Shown here: positions 53,501 through 61,314 of the stretch, piece after piece
Numbering within the stretch: position 1 is the stretch's first letter
Layout of the letters: each line of letters begins with the position of its first letter
NCBI RefSeq assembly: GCF_001509405.1
Contig: NZ_CP011502.1
Coordinates: 1,178,001-1,242,000 of the forward strand
Length of the DNA stretch: 64,000 nucleotides
Direction: 5' to 3'
DNA from: Aeromicrobium erythreum
Lineage (GTDB): Bacteria > Actinomycetota > Actinomycetes > Propionibacteriales > Nocardioidaceae
Position numbers and translations under genes: made by a program
The notes under the pieces: model-generated
What the model was told of the DNA's origin: nothing
The model's input: the letters and a program-made list of their open reading frames with translations, nothing else
Database searches by the model: none

Positions 53501-53791
53501 GTCGTCCCCGACGGTCACGCGGCCGGTGCGGAGCTGGTGCAGCTGCGCGTCGACGCCTCCGGCGCCCCCAAGGTCCAGCCGCAGGACGGCCCCCGCGACG
53601 ACCAGCCGTTCTTCGCGGTGGAGCAGCTGCGGCGCAGCGTGCGCACCGTCGCCGAGGAGCAGCTGGTCGCCACCGCCTCTCCGAACGCCTGCGGCTGGTG
53701 CCAGTTCCGCCGGGTCTGCCCCGCCCACGACGACGGCGCCAGCATCCTCGTCCGCCAGCGCGGGCCGGTCGCGGGGGAGGAGCAGGCATGA
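50531..53791 (+). CDS. adnA: AdnA: helicase-nuclease subunit with Fe-S-type nuclease domain
   Basis: 1086 residues from GTG 50531. UvrD-type motor: VLAGPGTGKTTTLVEL (I), VVVDEFQDTDPLQ (II), GDPYQSIYGFRGAD (III), LMTAHRSKGLEWDLVVV (V), EERRLFYVACSRARERL (VI). The C-terminal PDDEXK nuclease has GGSMDRVEVDDEGGVHVVDL and LKTSK, framed by four cysteines (EQCPLQWF; CGWCQFRRVCP), the AddB-type 4Fe-4S staple. With AdnB it resects double-strand breaks for recombination in actinobacteria. Its stop overlaps adnB (ATGA). Confidence 0.92.
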   Translation: MTVEYRIQPPEPATAARRVVLDPSQQAVLDHVATVGGPLQVLAGPGTGKTTTLVELMAQRVESGAVAADEVLVLTFSRAAAQEVRARIARRLGRTVATTPAMTFHSFCYALVRAEQDTTDFRSPVSLLSAPEQDAVLADLLAGTDPQEWPEALRPALRTRGLTAELQRLLGAARAQGLDSVDLLAVGQQTGRADWQAAARFFDDVTSVAAFTNTIDHTDLVFQAVTLLDDPECRRRWRDRLRLVVVDEFQDTDPLQVALLQALAGDGRDLVVVGDPYQSIYGFRGADVTGILRFTEQFATPLGEPAVLTLARTNRYGAAIAAAVRSVVENRGAVPGPDGERLAALRSPATDPERSGSVEVRTFSSATAEAEHVALLLREAHLVADRPVPWDRMAVLVRSSAHLDRLHRALSAAGVPVQVAGDELPLAVEPAVRTLLAALHAAQTLHAGEPLDPEAATSLLTGPLGAMDAAGLRRLGRVLRRDDAAEHGRPRPSRLLLAEVLADPPRLATLAADGPEGLAVQQARRVSGLLVRAVEQLAAGASAEEVLWTLWDGTTWPQRLRAEAESGGEGAARAHHDLDALCALFAEAARAEEREAHRSVGEVVLALEAQQIPSDTLAQAPDDTRAVRLMTAHRSKGLEWDLVVVAGVQDGEWPDTRLRSSLLQPERLTREGVAPYPSTRSAIAEERRLFYVACSRARERLVVTAVASGSDDGDQPSRFVGELHTSLTQPDEDRPARRTLPETEHRPRRALSLRSAVAELRRIGENTDDPAERRRVAEQLARLAGHPASRAAHPDRWWGLAPRTTSDAPLRPADQPIRLSGSQVSALEQCPLQWFLDHEARGAHATTSAQGFGSIVHAIAADVVRTGVTPDVTAMSAHLDDVWHELDLPPWVGAREKTAAVEALGRFATWHTENPRTVVAAEHPFDVEVEVEGRAVRLGGSMDRVEVDDEGGVHVVDLKTSKNPPSSRDIAEHPQLGVYQLAVEHGATADVVPDGHAAGAELVQLRVDASGAPKVQPQDGPRDDQPFFAVEQLRRSVRTVAEEQLVATASPNACGWCQFRRVCPAHDDGASILVRQRGPVAGEEQA

Positions 53792-56700
53792 GCCTCGTCC
53801 GCGACGCGCAGCACCTGCGCGACCTCGTCGGCATCCCGTTCAGCGAGCCGCAGGTCGCCGCCATCACCGCCGGGCTCGACCGCCCGGGCGCCATCATCGC
53901 CGGGGCCGGGTCGGGCAAGACGACGGTCATGGCGGCGCGGGTGCTGTGGCTCGTCGGCCACCTCGGCGTGGCACCCGAGCGGATCCTCGGCCTGACCTTC
54001 ACCAACAAGGCGGCCGCCGAGCTGGGACAGCGGATCCGGGCGAGCCTGGAGCACCTGCCCGCCGACCCGGGCGACCCGTGGGGCGACGTCACGGCCTCGA
54101 CGTACCACGCGTTCGCCGGGTCGCTCATCACCGAGCACGGCCTGCGGCTCGGCATCGAGCCCGACCTGCAGGTCGTCACCGACGCGTCGCGGTTCCAGCG
54201 GATGGCCCGCGTGATCTCCGCCTACGACCGCGAGCTGCGCTTCATCGGCACCCACGTGCCCACGCTGGTCGGCCAGGTGATGGCGCTGGACTCCCAGCTG
54301 TCCGAGCACCTCGTCAGCCCCGAGCAGCTGCGCCAGCACGACGCCGCCGTCGTCGCGGAGTTCGAGGCGGTCGGCAAGCCGGCGCTGCTGCGCGACGCCG
54401 CGCTGACCGCGCTCAAGCGCAGCGAGCTCAGCCTCCTCGTGGAGGCCTACCGCGTCGCCAAGGCCGCCGACGGCGTCATGGACTTCTCCGACCAGATGGC
54501 CTGGGGCGCCCAGCTCGCGCAGCTGCCGGAGGTCCGGGCCGCCATGCTCGAGCGCTACGACGTCGTCCTGCTCGACGAGTACCAGGACACCTCCGTCGCC
54601 CAGCGCGACCTGCTGCAGGCGCTGTTCTCCGGGCTCCCCGTCACGGCCGTCGGCGACCCCGCGCAAGGCATCTACGGCTGGCGCGGAGCGGCCACCGGCA
54701 ACCTCGAGGAGTTCCTCGACGACTTCCCGGCCGCCGACGGCAGCCGGGGTCGCCAGTTCGCCCTCGTGGAGACCCGACGCTGCGCGCCGGAGGTCATCGC
54801 GGCCGCCAACCACCTGGCGCAGCCGTTCTACGCGTCGTCGTCGGTGGTCTCCCCGCTCGTCTCGGCCGCCGACCTGACCGGGCGCGTCGACGTCGCGCTG
54901 CACCGCACCGTCGACGAGGAGATCGCCGCGCTCGTCGCCGGGGTCGTCGCCGAGCACGACGCCGGCCGACCGTGGGCCGACATCGCGGTCCTCGTACGGG
55001 TGGCCCGCGAGAACGGCGAGATCGTCAAGGCGCTGCGCGACGCGCACGTGCCCTTCGAGATCGTCGGCCTGGCGGGGCTGCTCGTGCAGCCCGAGGTGCT
55101 CGACGTCGTCTCCCTGCTCGAGGTCGTCGAGGACGTCACCGCCAACCCCGCGGTGCTCCGGCTGCTGGCCGGGCCGCGCTGGAACGTCGGACCCCGCGAC
55201 CTCGCGCTGCTCGGTCGACGTGCCGCGACGTTGAGCGGACGCGCGCACGGCGCCCAGGACGACGCGACGCTCGCCGAGGAGCTGGCCCGCGCGGTCGAGG
55301 GCACCGACCCCACCGAGGTCGTCTCGCTCGCCGAGGCGCTCGACGACCCCGGCGACCTGCCCTACGACCCCCGCGCGCTCGAGCGCTTCGCCGACCTCTC
55401 GCGGGTGGTGCACCGCGTCCGGGCGCACGTGGGCGAGCCGCTGCTCGACCTCGCGCGTCGGGCCGTCCGCGCGCTCGACCTCGACGTCGAGCTCGAGGCC
55501 GGCGACGTCGAGGGTGCGTCCGACAACCTCGCGACGTTCCTCGACGCCGTGGCCGACTACGGGGCCACCGACCGCTACGCCTCGCTCACGGGCCTGGTGA
55601 CCTACCTGCGGGCGGAGTCGGAGTTCAACGAGGGCATGGAGGTCACGACGCCCTCGGAGGCCGACTCGGTCAAGCTGCTGACCATCCACCGCTCCAAGGG
55701 CCTGGAGTGGGGCGCGGTGTTCGTGCCCCTCGTGTCGAGCAGCGTGTTCCCGTCCGGTCGTGGCCGGCCGAGCTGGCTGACGAACGGCAGCGCGCTGCCG
55801 ACGTCGCTGCGTGGCGACGCGGCGAGCCTGCCCGACCTCGCGGAGTGGACGCCGACCGCGGGCAAAGAGCTGCGCGCGGCGAGCCGCGAGGCCGACCTGC
55901 TCGAGGAGCTCCGCCTCGGGTACGTCGCCTACACCCGCGCCAAGGAGCACGTGGTCGTGAGCGGCCACTGGTGGGGACGCACCCAGCTGAAGCCGCTCGG
56001 ACCGTCGGACTTCCTGCTCACCACGCGCGACTGGCTCGCCGAGCAGGGGATCGACCCGCTGCACTGGGCCGAGCCTCCCGCCGACGACGAGACCAACCCG
56101 CACCTCGTGCTGGCCGACGGGATCGCGTGGCCGGTGGAGCCACCGGCTCTCGACGGGCGGCGAGCGCTCGCCGCGGAGGTCCTGGCCGCCCTCGACGGGG
56201 GCGGGACGCCGGTGCCCGAGCTGCCGGTCCCCGGCGACCGCGTGGCCGAGCTGTCCCTCGAGATCGATCTCCTCCTCGCCGAGGCCGAGGCGGCGCAGGC
56301 CGAGGCGCGTCCCGTCGAGCTGCCGTCCACGCTGTCGGCGACGGCGGTGCTGGCCCTGGCGCAGGACGAGTCGTCGTTCGCGCGCACCCTGGCGCGGCCG
56401 ATGCCGCGCCAGCCCTCGGGCGCCGCCAGGTTCGGCACCCGGTTCCACGCCTGGGTCGAGTCGCACTACGGCCAGCGACCTCTGCTGGAGCCCACCGAGC
56501 TGCCGGGACAGGGCGACGTCGAGCTCGCCGACGACGCCGAGCTGGCCGACGTCATCGAGCGGTTCGAGTCGGGCCCGTACGGACACCGCACGCCGCACAC
56601 GATCGAGGCGCCCTTCTCGATGCTGCTGGCCGGCCAGCAGGTGGTCGGCCGCATCGACGCCGTCTTCGCCACGACCACGCCGGCCGGCCGTGGCTTCGAG

Positions 56701-56934
56701 GTGGTCGACTGGAAGACGAGCCGACAGGCCGACGCCGACCCGCTGCAGCTCAGCCTGTACCGGTTGGCGTGGGCCGAGCTCCAGGGTCTCGACCCCGCAC
56801 TCGTCTCGGGCGCGTTCTACTACGTGCGTCTCGGCACGGTGGTGCGGTACGCACCCGAGGACCTGCTCGACCGTGAGGCTCTCGAGGCGCTGCTCGCGCC
56901 CGGGACCGGACCCGGGCCTAACCTGGCAGGGTGA
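53788..56934 (+). CDS. adnB: AdnB: lead helicase-nuclease subunit
   Basis: 1048 residues from ATG 53788. Motor motifs: IIAGAGSGKTTVMAARVL, VVLLDEYQDTSVAQRDLL, GDPAQGIYGWRGAATGN, LLTIHRSKGLEWGAVFV and YVAYTRAKEHVVVS. The nuclease motif GRIDAVFATTT...EVVDWKTSR is intact, with no Fe-S cysteines, as expected for AdnB. In mycobacteria AdnB drives translocation and cuts the 5' strand while AdnA cuts the 3' strand. Overlaps adnA and nudC by four bases each; the channel gene found after adnB in M. tuberculosis (Rv3200c) is absent. Confidence 0.92.
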   Translation: MSLVRDAQHLRDLVGIPFSEPQVAAITAGLDRPGAIIAGAGSGKTTVMAARVLWLVGHLGVAPERILGLTFTNKAAAELGQRIRASLEHLPADPGDPWGDVTASTYHAFAGSLITEHGLRLGIEPDLQVVTDASRFQRMARVISAYDRELRFIGTHVPTLVGQVMALDSQLSEHLVSPEQLRQHDAAVVAEFEAVGKPALLRDAALTALKRSELSLLVEAYRVAKAADGVMDFSDQMAWGAQLAQLPEVRAAMLERYDVVLLDEYQDTSVAQRDLLQALFSGLPVTAVGDPAQGIYGWRGAATGNLEEFLDDFPAADGSRGRQFALVETRRCAPEVIAAANHLAQPFYASSSVVSPLVSAADLTGRVDVALHRTVDEEIAALVAGVVAEHDAGRPWADIAVLVRVARENGEIVKALRDAHVPFEIVGLAGLLVQPEVLDVVSLLEVVEDVTANPAVLRLLAGPRWNVGPRDLALLGRRAATLSGRAHGAQDDATLAEELARAVEGTDPTEVVSLAEALDDPGDLPYDPRALERFADLSRVVHRVRAHVGEPLLDLARRAVRALDLDVELEAGDVEGASDNLATFLDAVADYGATDRYASLTGLVTYLRAESEFNEGMEVTTPSEADSVKLLTIHRSKGLEWGAVFVPLVSSSVFPSGRGRPSWLTNGSALPTSLRGDAASLPDLAEWTPTAGKELRAASREADLLEELRLGYVAYTRAKEHVVVSGHWWGRTQLKPLGPSDFLLTTRDWLAEQGIDPLHWAEPPADDETNPHLVLADGIAWPVEPPALDGRRALAAEVLAALDGGGTPVPELPVPGDRVAELSLEIDLLLAEAEAAQAEARPVELPSTLSATAVLALAQDESSFARTLARPMPRQPSGAARFGTRFHAWVESHYGQRPLLEPTELPGQGDVELADDAELADVIERFESGPYGHRTPHTIEAPFSMLLAGQQVVGRIDAVFATTTPAGRGFEVVDWKTSRQADADPLQLSLYRLAWAELQGLDPALVSGAFYYVRLGTVVRYAPEDLLDREALEALLAPGTGPGPNLAG

Positions 56935-57821
56935 GCGCCTCGACCTCGTCCGCGACCCCGCCGTTCGCCTTCGACCGGGCCCGCCACGACCGTGCGGGCC
57001 TGCTACGGGCCGACGACGCGTGGGACGGTCCGCAGGTGCGCGTGCTGGTGCTGGGCGGTGAGCACGTCGCGACGGTCGACGGGCCCGCCCTGCGCTGGCT
57101 GCCGCGCGAGGAGGCGCCGGAGGGCACGTGGATCTTCCTCGGCGAGCTCGCCGGGGTGCCGCACGCCGCGGTCGTCGTCGAGCGCGTGCCGCAGGACCTG
57201 GTGCCGGTGAGCATCCGCGTCCTGGCGCCCCTGCTCGGTGCCGACGACCTCTCCCTGGCCGTCCACGCCGTCGGGATGGCCCGCTGGCTCGCCGCCACGC
57301 CGTTCTGCCCGCGCTGCGGCGGGGCCACCGAGATCCGGTCGGCCGGCCACCTGCGCCGGTGCACCGTGTGCGGCACCGACCACTTCCCGCGCACCGACCC
57401 CGCCGTCATCATGCTCGTCACCGACGACCAGGACCGCGCACTCCTCGGGCACCAGGCCAGCTGGCCGGAGGGTCGCTGGTCGACGCTCGCGGGGTTCGTC
57501 GAGCCGGGGGAGACCCTCGAGGACGCCGTCCGCCGCGAGGTGACCGAGGAGTCCGGTGTCGTGGTCGGCGACGTGGCCTACGCGGGCAGCCAGCCGTGGC
57601 CCTTCCCGGCGAGCCTCATGGTCGGCTTCTTCGGCCGGGCGACGGCCACCGACATCGAGGTCGACGGCGTCGAGATGGCGGCGGCCCAGTGGGTCACCCG
57701 CGAGGAGCTGCTGGCGCAGGGCGAGGCGGGGACGCTGCTGCTCCCGCCGTCCGGAGTCTCGATCTCCAGCTGGCTCATCGAGAGCTGGCTGGGCGAGCGC
57801 ATCCCGTCCGGCTGGTACTGA
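56931..57821 (+). CDS. nudC: NADH pyrophosphatase (NudC)
   Basis: 296 residues from GTG 56931. Zinc ribbon CPRCGGATEIRSAGHLRRCT...C, Nudix box GFVEPGETLEDAVRREVTEE and the NADH-specific array SQPWPFPASLM are all intact. It hydrolyses NAD(H) to NMN(H) and AMP, and homologues remove NAD caps from RNA. Translationally coupled to adnB, as the synteny with Rv3199c predicts. A palindromic repeat follows its stop. Confidence 0.94.
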   Translation: MSASTSSATPPFAFDRARHDRAGLLRADDAWDGPQVRVLVLGGEHVATVDGPALRWLPREEAPEGTWIFLGELAGVPHAAVVVERVPQDLVPVSIRVLAPLLGADDLSLAVHAVGMARWLAATPFCPRCGGATEIRSAGHLRRCTVCGTDHFPRTDPAVIMLVTDDQDRALLGHQASWPEGRWSTLAGFVEPGETLEDAVRREVTEESGVVVGDVAYAGSQPWPFPASLMVGFFGRATATDIEVDGVEMAAAQWVTREELLAQGEAGTLLLPPSGVSISSWLIESWLGERIPSGWY

Positions 57822-57828
57822 CGTCGGG

Positions 57829-57938
57829 GCGGTAGGCCGCCGCGGAGCTCGAGCGAGCGGTAGCTGGCGCGCGTCACCTGACGACGATGACGCGGGTCCG
57901 CGACCGCCAGCACTCGTTCCGCGGCTCACCTACCGCCA
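57829..57938. repeat. GGCGGTAGGT palindromic repeat, copy 3 (degenerate)
   Basis: Left arm GGCGGTAGGCCGCCGCGGA and right arm TCCGCGGCTCACCTACCGCC pair imperfectly; inner GAGCGGTAGCTGGCGCG and CGACCGCCAGC echo the motif. It lies between the convergent nudC and mrx1 genes, like copy 2. Confidence 0.7.
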
Positions 57939-57943
57939 GGGGG

Positions 57944-58186
57944 TCAGACGCCCAGCTGGGCCTTGACCTGCGCGACGGACGGGTTCGTGAGGGCGGTGCC
58001 GTCGGCGAACACCAGGGTGGGGACCGTCTGGTTGCCGTTGTTGGCCTTCTCGACGATCGCCGCGGCCTCGGGGACCTGCTCGATGTCGACCTCCTCGAAG
58101 CTGATGCCCTCGCGCTGGAGCTGCGACTTCAGCCGGTGGCAGTAGCCGCACCACGGGGTCGAGTAGAGGGTGAAGTCGCCGGTCAT
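57944..58186 (-). CDS. mrx1: Mycoredoxin-1-like glutaredoxin
   Basis: 80 residues. Active site STPWCGYCHRLK (CGYC), cis-Pro TVPTLVFADG and NPSVAQVKAQL match mycoredoxin-1, which reduces protein-mycothiol mixed disulfides with electrons from mycothiol disulfide reductase. The chromosomal place between nudC and uvrD2 equals Rv3198A, although here it is on the opposite strand to both. Confidence 0.9.
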   Translation of the reverse strand: MTGDFTLYSTPWCGYCHRLKSQLQREGISFEEVDIEQVPEAAAIVEKANNGNQTVPTLVFADGTALTNPSVAQVKAQLGV

Positions 58187-58334
58187 CGTTGTCTCCTGTG
58201 CGGTCTAGGCTGGTCGCACCGGTGTCGACGACGCCGGTGCCACGGGTGTCAACGACACCACGGCCGGGCTTGTTCCGCCCCGCCGGCCTGTCCGGCACCC
58301 CCCGACCCGTCCCCGACCGAGGAGAAGTGCCCGC

Positions 58335-60377
58335 GTGCCCAGCCCCGAGGACCTCCTCGAGAACCTCGACCCCGAGCAGCGGGCCGCCGCCGAGGCCCTG
58401 CGCGGCCCGGTCTGCATCGTCGCGGGCGCCGGGACGGGCAAGACCCGCGCCATCACCCACCGCATCGCCTACGGCGTCGCGACCGGCCTGTACGTGCCCA
58501 CCGAGGTGCTCGCGCTCACCTTCACGACGCGTGCCGCGGGCGAGATGCGCGGACGGCTCGCCCAGCTCGGCGCGCCGCACGTGCAGGCCCGCACGTTCCA
58601 CTCCGCCGCGCTGCGCCAGGCGCGGTACTTCTGGCCGCAGGTCTACGGCACCGAGCTGCCGGAGGTCGTGGGCTCCAAGTTCGGCCTCGTCGCGGAGGCC
58701 GCGAGCCGTGAGGGCATCCGCCGACCCGACAACGCCGTCATCCGCGACCTCGCCGCCGAGGTCGAGTGGGCCAAGGTCAGCAACGTCCGTGGCGCCGACT
58801 ACCCCGATGTGGCCCGCCGCCGCGGACGCGAGGTCGCCGACCTCGACCCGGGCCGGGTCGCCGCGGTCATGGCCGCCTACGAGGACGTCAAGCGCGAGCG
58901 CGGGCGCATCGACTTCGAGGACATCCTGCTCATCACCGCCGCGATCCTCGCCGACGACGAGCGCATCGCCGCGCAGGTCCGACGCCAGTACCGGTGGTTC
59001 GTCGTCGACGAGTACCAGGACGTCAACCCGCTCCAGTCGACGCTGCTCGACCTCTGGCTCGGCGGACGCGACGACGTCTGCGTCGTCGGCGACCCGCGCC
59101 AGACCATCTACACCTTCGCCGGGGCGTCGCCGCAGATCCTCGCCGACTTCGCCCAGCGCTACCCCGACGCCGAGCGGGTCTCGCTGGTGCGCAACTACCG
59201 CTCCACCCCGCAGGTCGTGGCCGTCGCCAACGCCGTGTTCGACGGCGTCCGGGGCGAGGCCCACGGCCGACCGCTGCAGGCGCAGGCCGCTCCCGCCGAG
59301 CCCGTGCGCTACCTGGGGTACAGCGACGAGCCGAGCGAGGCGTCCGCGGTGGCCGACGAGGTCGTCCGGCTGCACCGCTCGGGGGTGCCCTACCGCGAGA
59401 TGGCCGTCCTGTTCCGGATCAACGCGCAGTCGGAGGCCTTCGAGGAGGCGCTGGGCGAGCGCGACGTCCCCGTCACCCTGCGCGGGGTCGAGGGCTACTT
59501 CCAGCGCGCCGAGGTGCGTCAGGCCGTCACCCTCCTGCGCGGTGCGGCGCGCGCCGGCGAGGACGGGGCCGACGCGACGGTCGACGTCGACGCCCCCGAC
59601 CACGGTCGGCTCGGGCACGAGGTCCGCGCGGTCCTGGCGAGCATGGGACACACCGAGACCGCGCCGTCAGGTCCGGGCGCCACGCGCGACCGCTGGGAGT
59701 CGCTGCACGCTCTCGTGACGATGGCCGACGACCTCGCCGAGTCCCAGCCGGAGGCCGGTCTCACCGAGCTGCTCGCCGACCTCGACCGTCGCGCGCAGTC
59801 GGCCCACGCGCCCACCGCGGAGGGCGTGACCCTCGCGACCCTGCACGCGGCCAAGGGCCTGGAGTGGGACGCCGTGTTCTGCGTCGGGGCGCACGAGGGG
59901 ATGATGCCCATCACCCACGCCGACACCCCGCAGGCCGTGGCCGAGGAGCGTCGGCTGTTCTACGTCGGCGTCACCCGGGCGCGGCGCCACCTGACCATCT
60001 CCTGGGCGCGGGCACGCAAGCCCGGCGGGCGGCAGGGGCGCAAGCCGACCCGGTTCCTCGACCCGCTGCTGCCGCCGGACCACCCGGCGCGCGGCGGCTC
60101 GGCCGGGCCGCGCCCCAAGAAGCGCAGCAACGTCGAGCTCGAGTCGCTCGACGCCGACGCCCGCGCGGTGTTCGAGCGTCTGCGGGAGTGGCGCAGCACC
60201 ACCGCCGCGGACGCGAAGGTGCCGGCCTACGTCGTGTTCACCGACGCCACCCTGCTCGCCCTGGCCGAGCTGCGCCCCGCCGACGCCCACGGGCTCGTCG
60301 GCATCCCGGGGATCGGCCAGACGAAGCGCGAGCGCTACGGCGAGGCGGTGCTCGAGGTCATCGCCCAGCAGGGCTGA
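58335..60377 (+). CDS. uvrD2: UvrD2-type DNA helicase with HRDC domain, tetracysteine motif missing
   Basis: 680 residues from GTG 58335. SF1 motifs: IVAGAGTGKTRAITHRI, WFVVDEYQDVNPLQS, GDPRQTIYTFAGASPQ, LVRNYRSTPQVV, LATLHAAKGLEWDAVF and FYVGVTRARRHLTIS. The C-terminal HRDC domain (about residues 605-680) includes AVFERLREWRS and GLVGIPGIGQTKRERYG. The linker at about residues 583-605 (GPRPKKRSNVELESLD) has no cysteine, whereas mycobacterial UvrD2 has a CxxC...CxxC motif there. The 3' end overlaps the convergent lysG gene by 20 bases. Confidence 0.92.
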   Translation: MPSPEDLLENLDPEQRAAAEALRGPVCIVAGAGTGKTRAITHRIAYGVATGLYVPTEVLALTFTTRAAGEMRGRLAQLGAPHVQARTFHSAALRQARYFWPQVYGTELPEVVGSKFGLVAEAASREGIRRPDNAVIRDLAAEVEWAKVSNVRGADYPDVARRRGREVADLDPGRVAAVMAAYEDVKRERGRIDFEDILLITAAILADDERIAAQVRRQYRWFVVDEYQDVNPLQSTLLDLWLGGRDDVCVVGDPRQTIYTFAGASPQILADFAQRYPDAERVSLVRNYRSTPQVVAVANAVFDGVRGEAHGRPLQAQAAPAEPVRYLGYSDEPSEASAVADEVVRLHRSGVPYREMAVLFRINAQSEAFEEALGERDVPVTLRGVEGYFQRAEVRQAVTLLRGAARAGEDGADATVDVDAPDHGRLGHEVRAVLASMGHTETAPSGPGATRDRWESLHALVTMADDLAESQPEAGLTELLADLDRRAQSAHAPTAEGVTLATLHAAKGLEWDAVFCVGAHEGMMPITHADTPQAVAEERRLFYVGVTRARRHLTISWARARKPGGRQGRKPTRFLDPLLPPDHPARGGSAGPRPKKRSNVELESLDADARAVFERLREWRSTTAADAKVPAYVVFTDATLLALAELRPADAHGLVGIPGIGQTKRERYGEAVLEVIAQQG

Positions 60378-61245
60378 GGCGCTCGGCGGCCGTCGCCACC
60401 ACGACGTCGGTCAGCCGGTCGAGCAGGCTCGACGGCGTCCGCCAGCGCTGCCACGACAGCGGGGAGCGGATCGTCGGACCTGCGAGGTCGACGAGGTCGG
60501 GCCCGTACGTGGCGGCGTGCTCGGCGGGCAGCAGGCCCCAGCCGAGACCGAGGGAGACGGCCCGCGCGAAGTCGTGCGGCGACGGCACGAGGTGGCGTGG
60601 GGTCAGGGACGCGTCGACGTCGTGCGCGGCGAGCCAGTCGGCCTGGAGCGAGTCGGTCGGGTCGTAGTCGACGCGCGGTGCGGTCCGCAGCTCGGCCTCG
60701 CCGACCCCGTCGGGGGCCCAGCGGTCCATCCAGGTGCGCGACGCCATCGCCCGGTAGGTCAGCGCGCCGAGCGGGACTGCCCGGCACCCGGGCACCGGCT
60801 CGGCGCGGGCCGTGACCGCCGCCATCACCGTGCCGTCCTCGAGCATGCGCGCCGTGCGCGTCTGGTCCTCGCGGTACAGCTCCACCTGCACGTCGCTCGT
60901 GCGGGTGAACCGCGACACCGCCTCGAGGAACCAGGTGGCGAGGGAGTCGGCGTTCACGGCGACGGCGAGGCGGGGGAGGCGTGCCTCGGCCAGGCCCAGC
61001 TCGGTCGCGGCGTCCTCGTCGAGCAGGGCCAGACGTCGGGCGTAGCGCAGCACGACCTCCCCGGCGGCCGTCGGCCGCACGGGAGTCGTGCGCACCAGCA
61101 GGCGCTGGCCGACCGACTCCTCGATGGCCTTCACACGCTGGCTCACCGCGGACGGCGTCACGTGCAGGGCGCGGGCGGCGCCGTCGAAGGTGCCGGCCTC
61201 GACCACCGCGGCCACGGTGCGCACGGCGACGGGGTCGGACCACAT
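60358..61245 (-). CDS. lysG: LysR-type regulator LysG/ArgP
   Basis: 295 residues. N-terminal wHTH (AVVEAGTFDGAARALHVTPS, AVSQRVKAIEESVGQRLLVR) and substrate domain ending LSWQRWRTPSSLLDRLTDVV are those of the ArgP/LysG group. It is divergent from lysE with 69 bases between starts, the standard arrangement in which intracellular lysine or arginine triggers export. Occupies the place of whiB7 relative to uvrD2. Confidence 0.9.
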   Translation of the reverse strand: MWSDPVAVRTVAAVVEAGTFDGAARALHVTPSAVSQRVKAIEESVGQRLLVRTTPVRPTAAGEVVLRYARRLALLDEDAATELGLAEARLPRLAVAVNADSLATWFLEAVSRFTRTSDVQVELYREDQTRTARMLEDGTVMAAVTARAEPVPGCRAVPLGALTYRAMASRTWMDRWAPDGVGEAELRTAPRVDYDPTDSLQADWLAAHDVDASLTPRHLVPSPHDFARAVSLGLGWGLLPAEHAATYGPDLVDLAGPTIRSPLSWQRWRTPSSLLDRLTDVVVATAAERLSPAGR

Positions 61246-61314
61246 GAAGCCATGCTAATGCACCTGAAGAATTCTTCGCTGGTCCTGAAGATGCTTGCGC
61301 CCTAGCGTGGCTGC
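61246..61314. promoter_or_regulatory. lysG-lysE divergent control region
   Basis: Contains a perfect 12-base palindrome GAAGAATTCTTC (61266-61277) and a downstream half-copy CCTGAAGATG (61283-61292). This is AT-rich against its surroundings, a likely LysG binding site. Confidence 0.55.
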
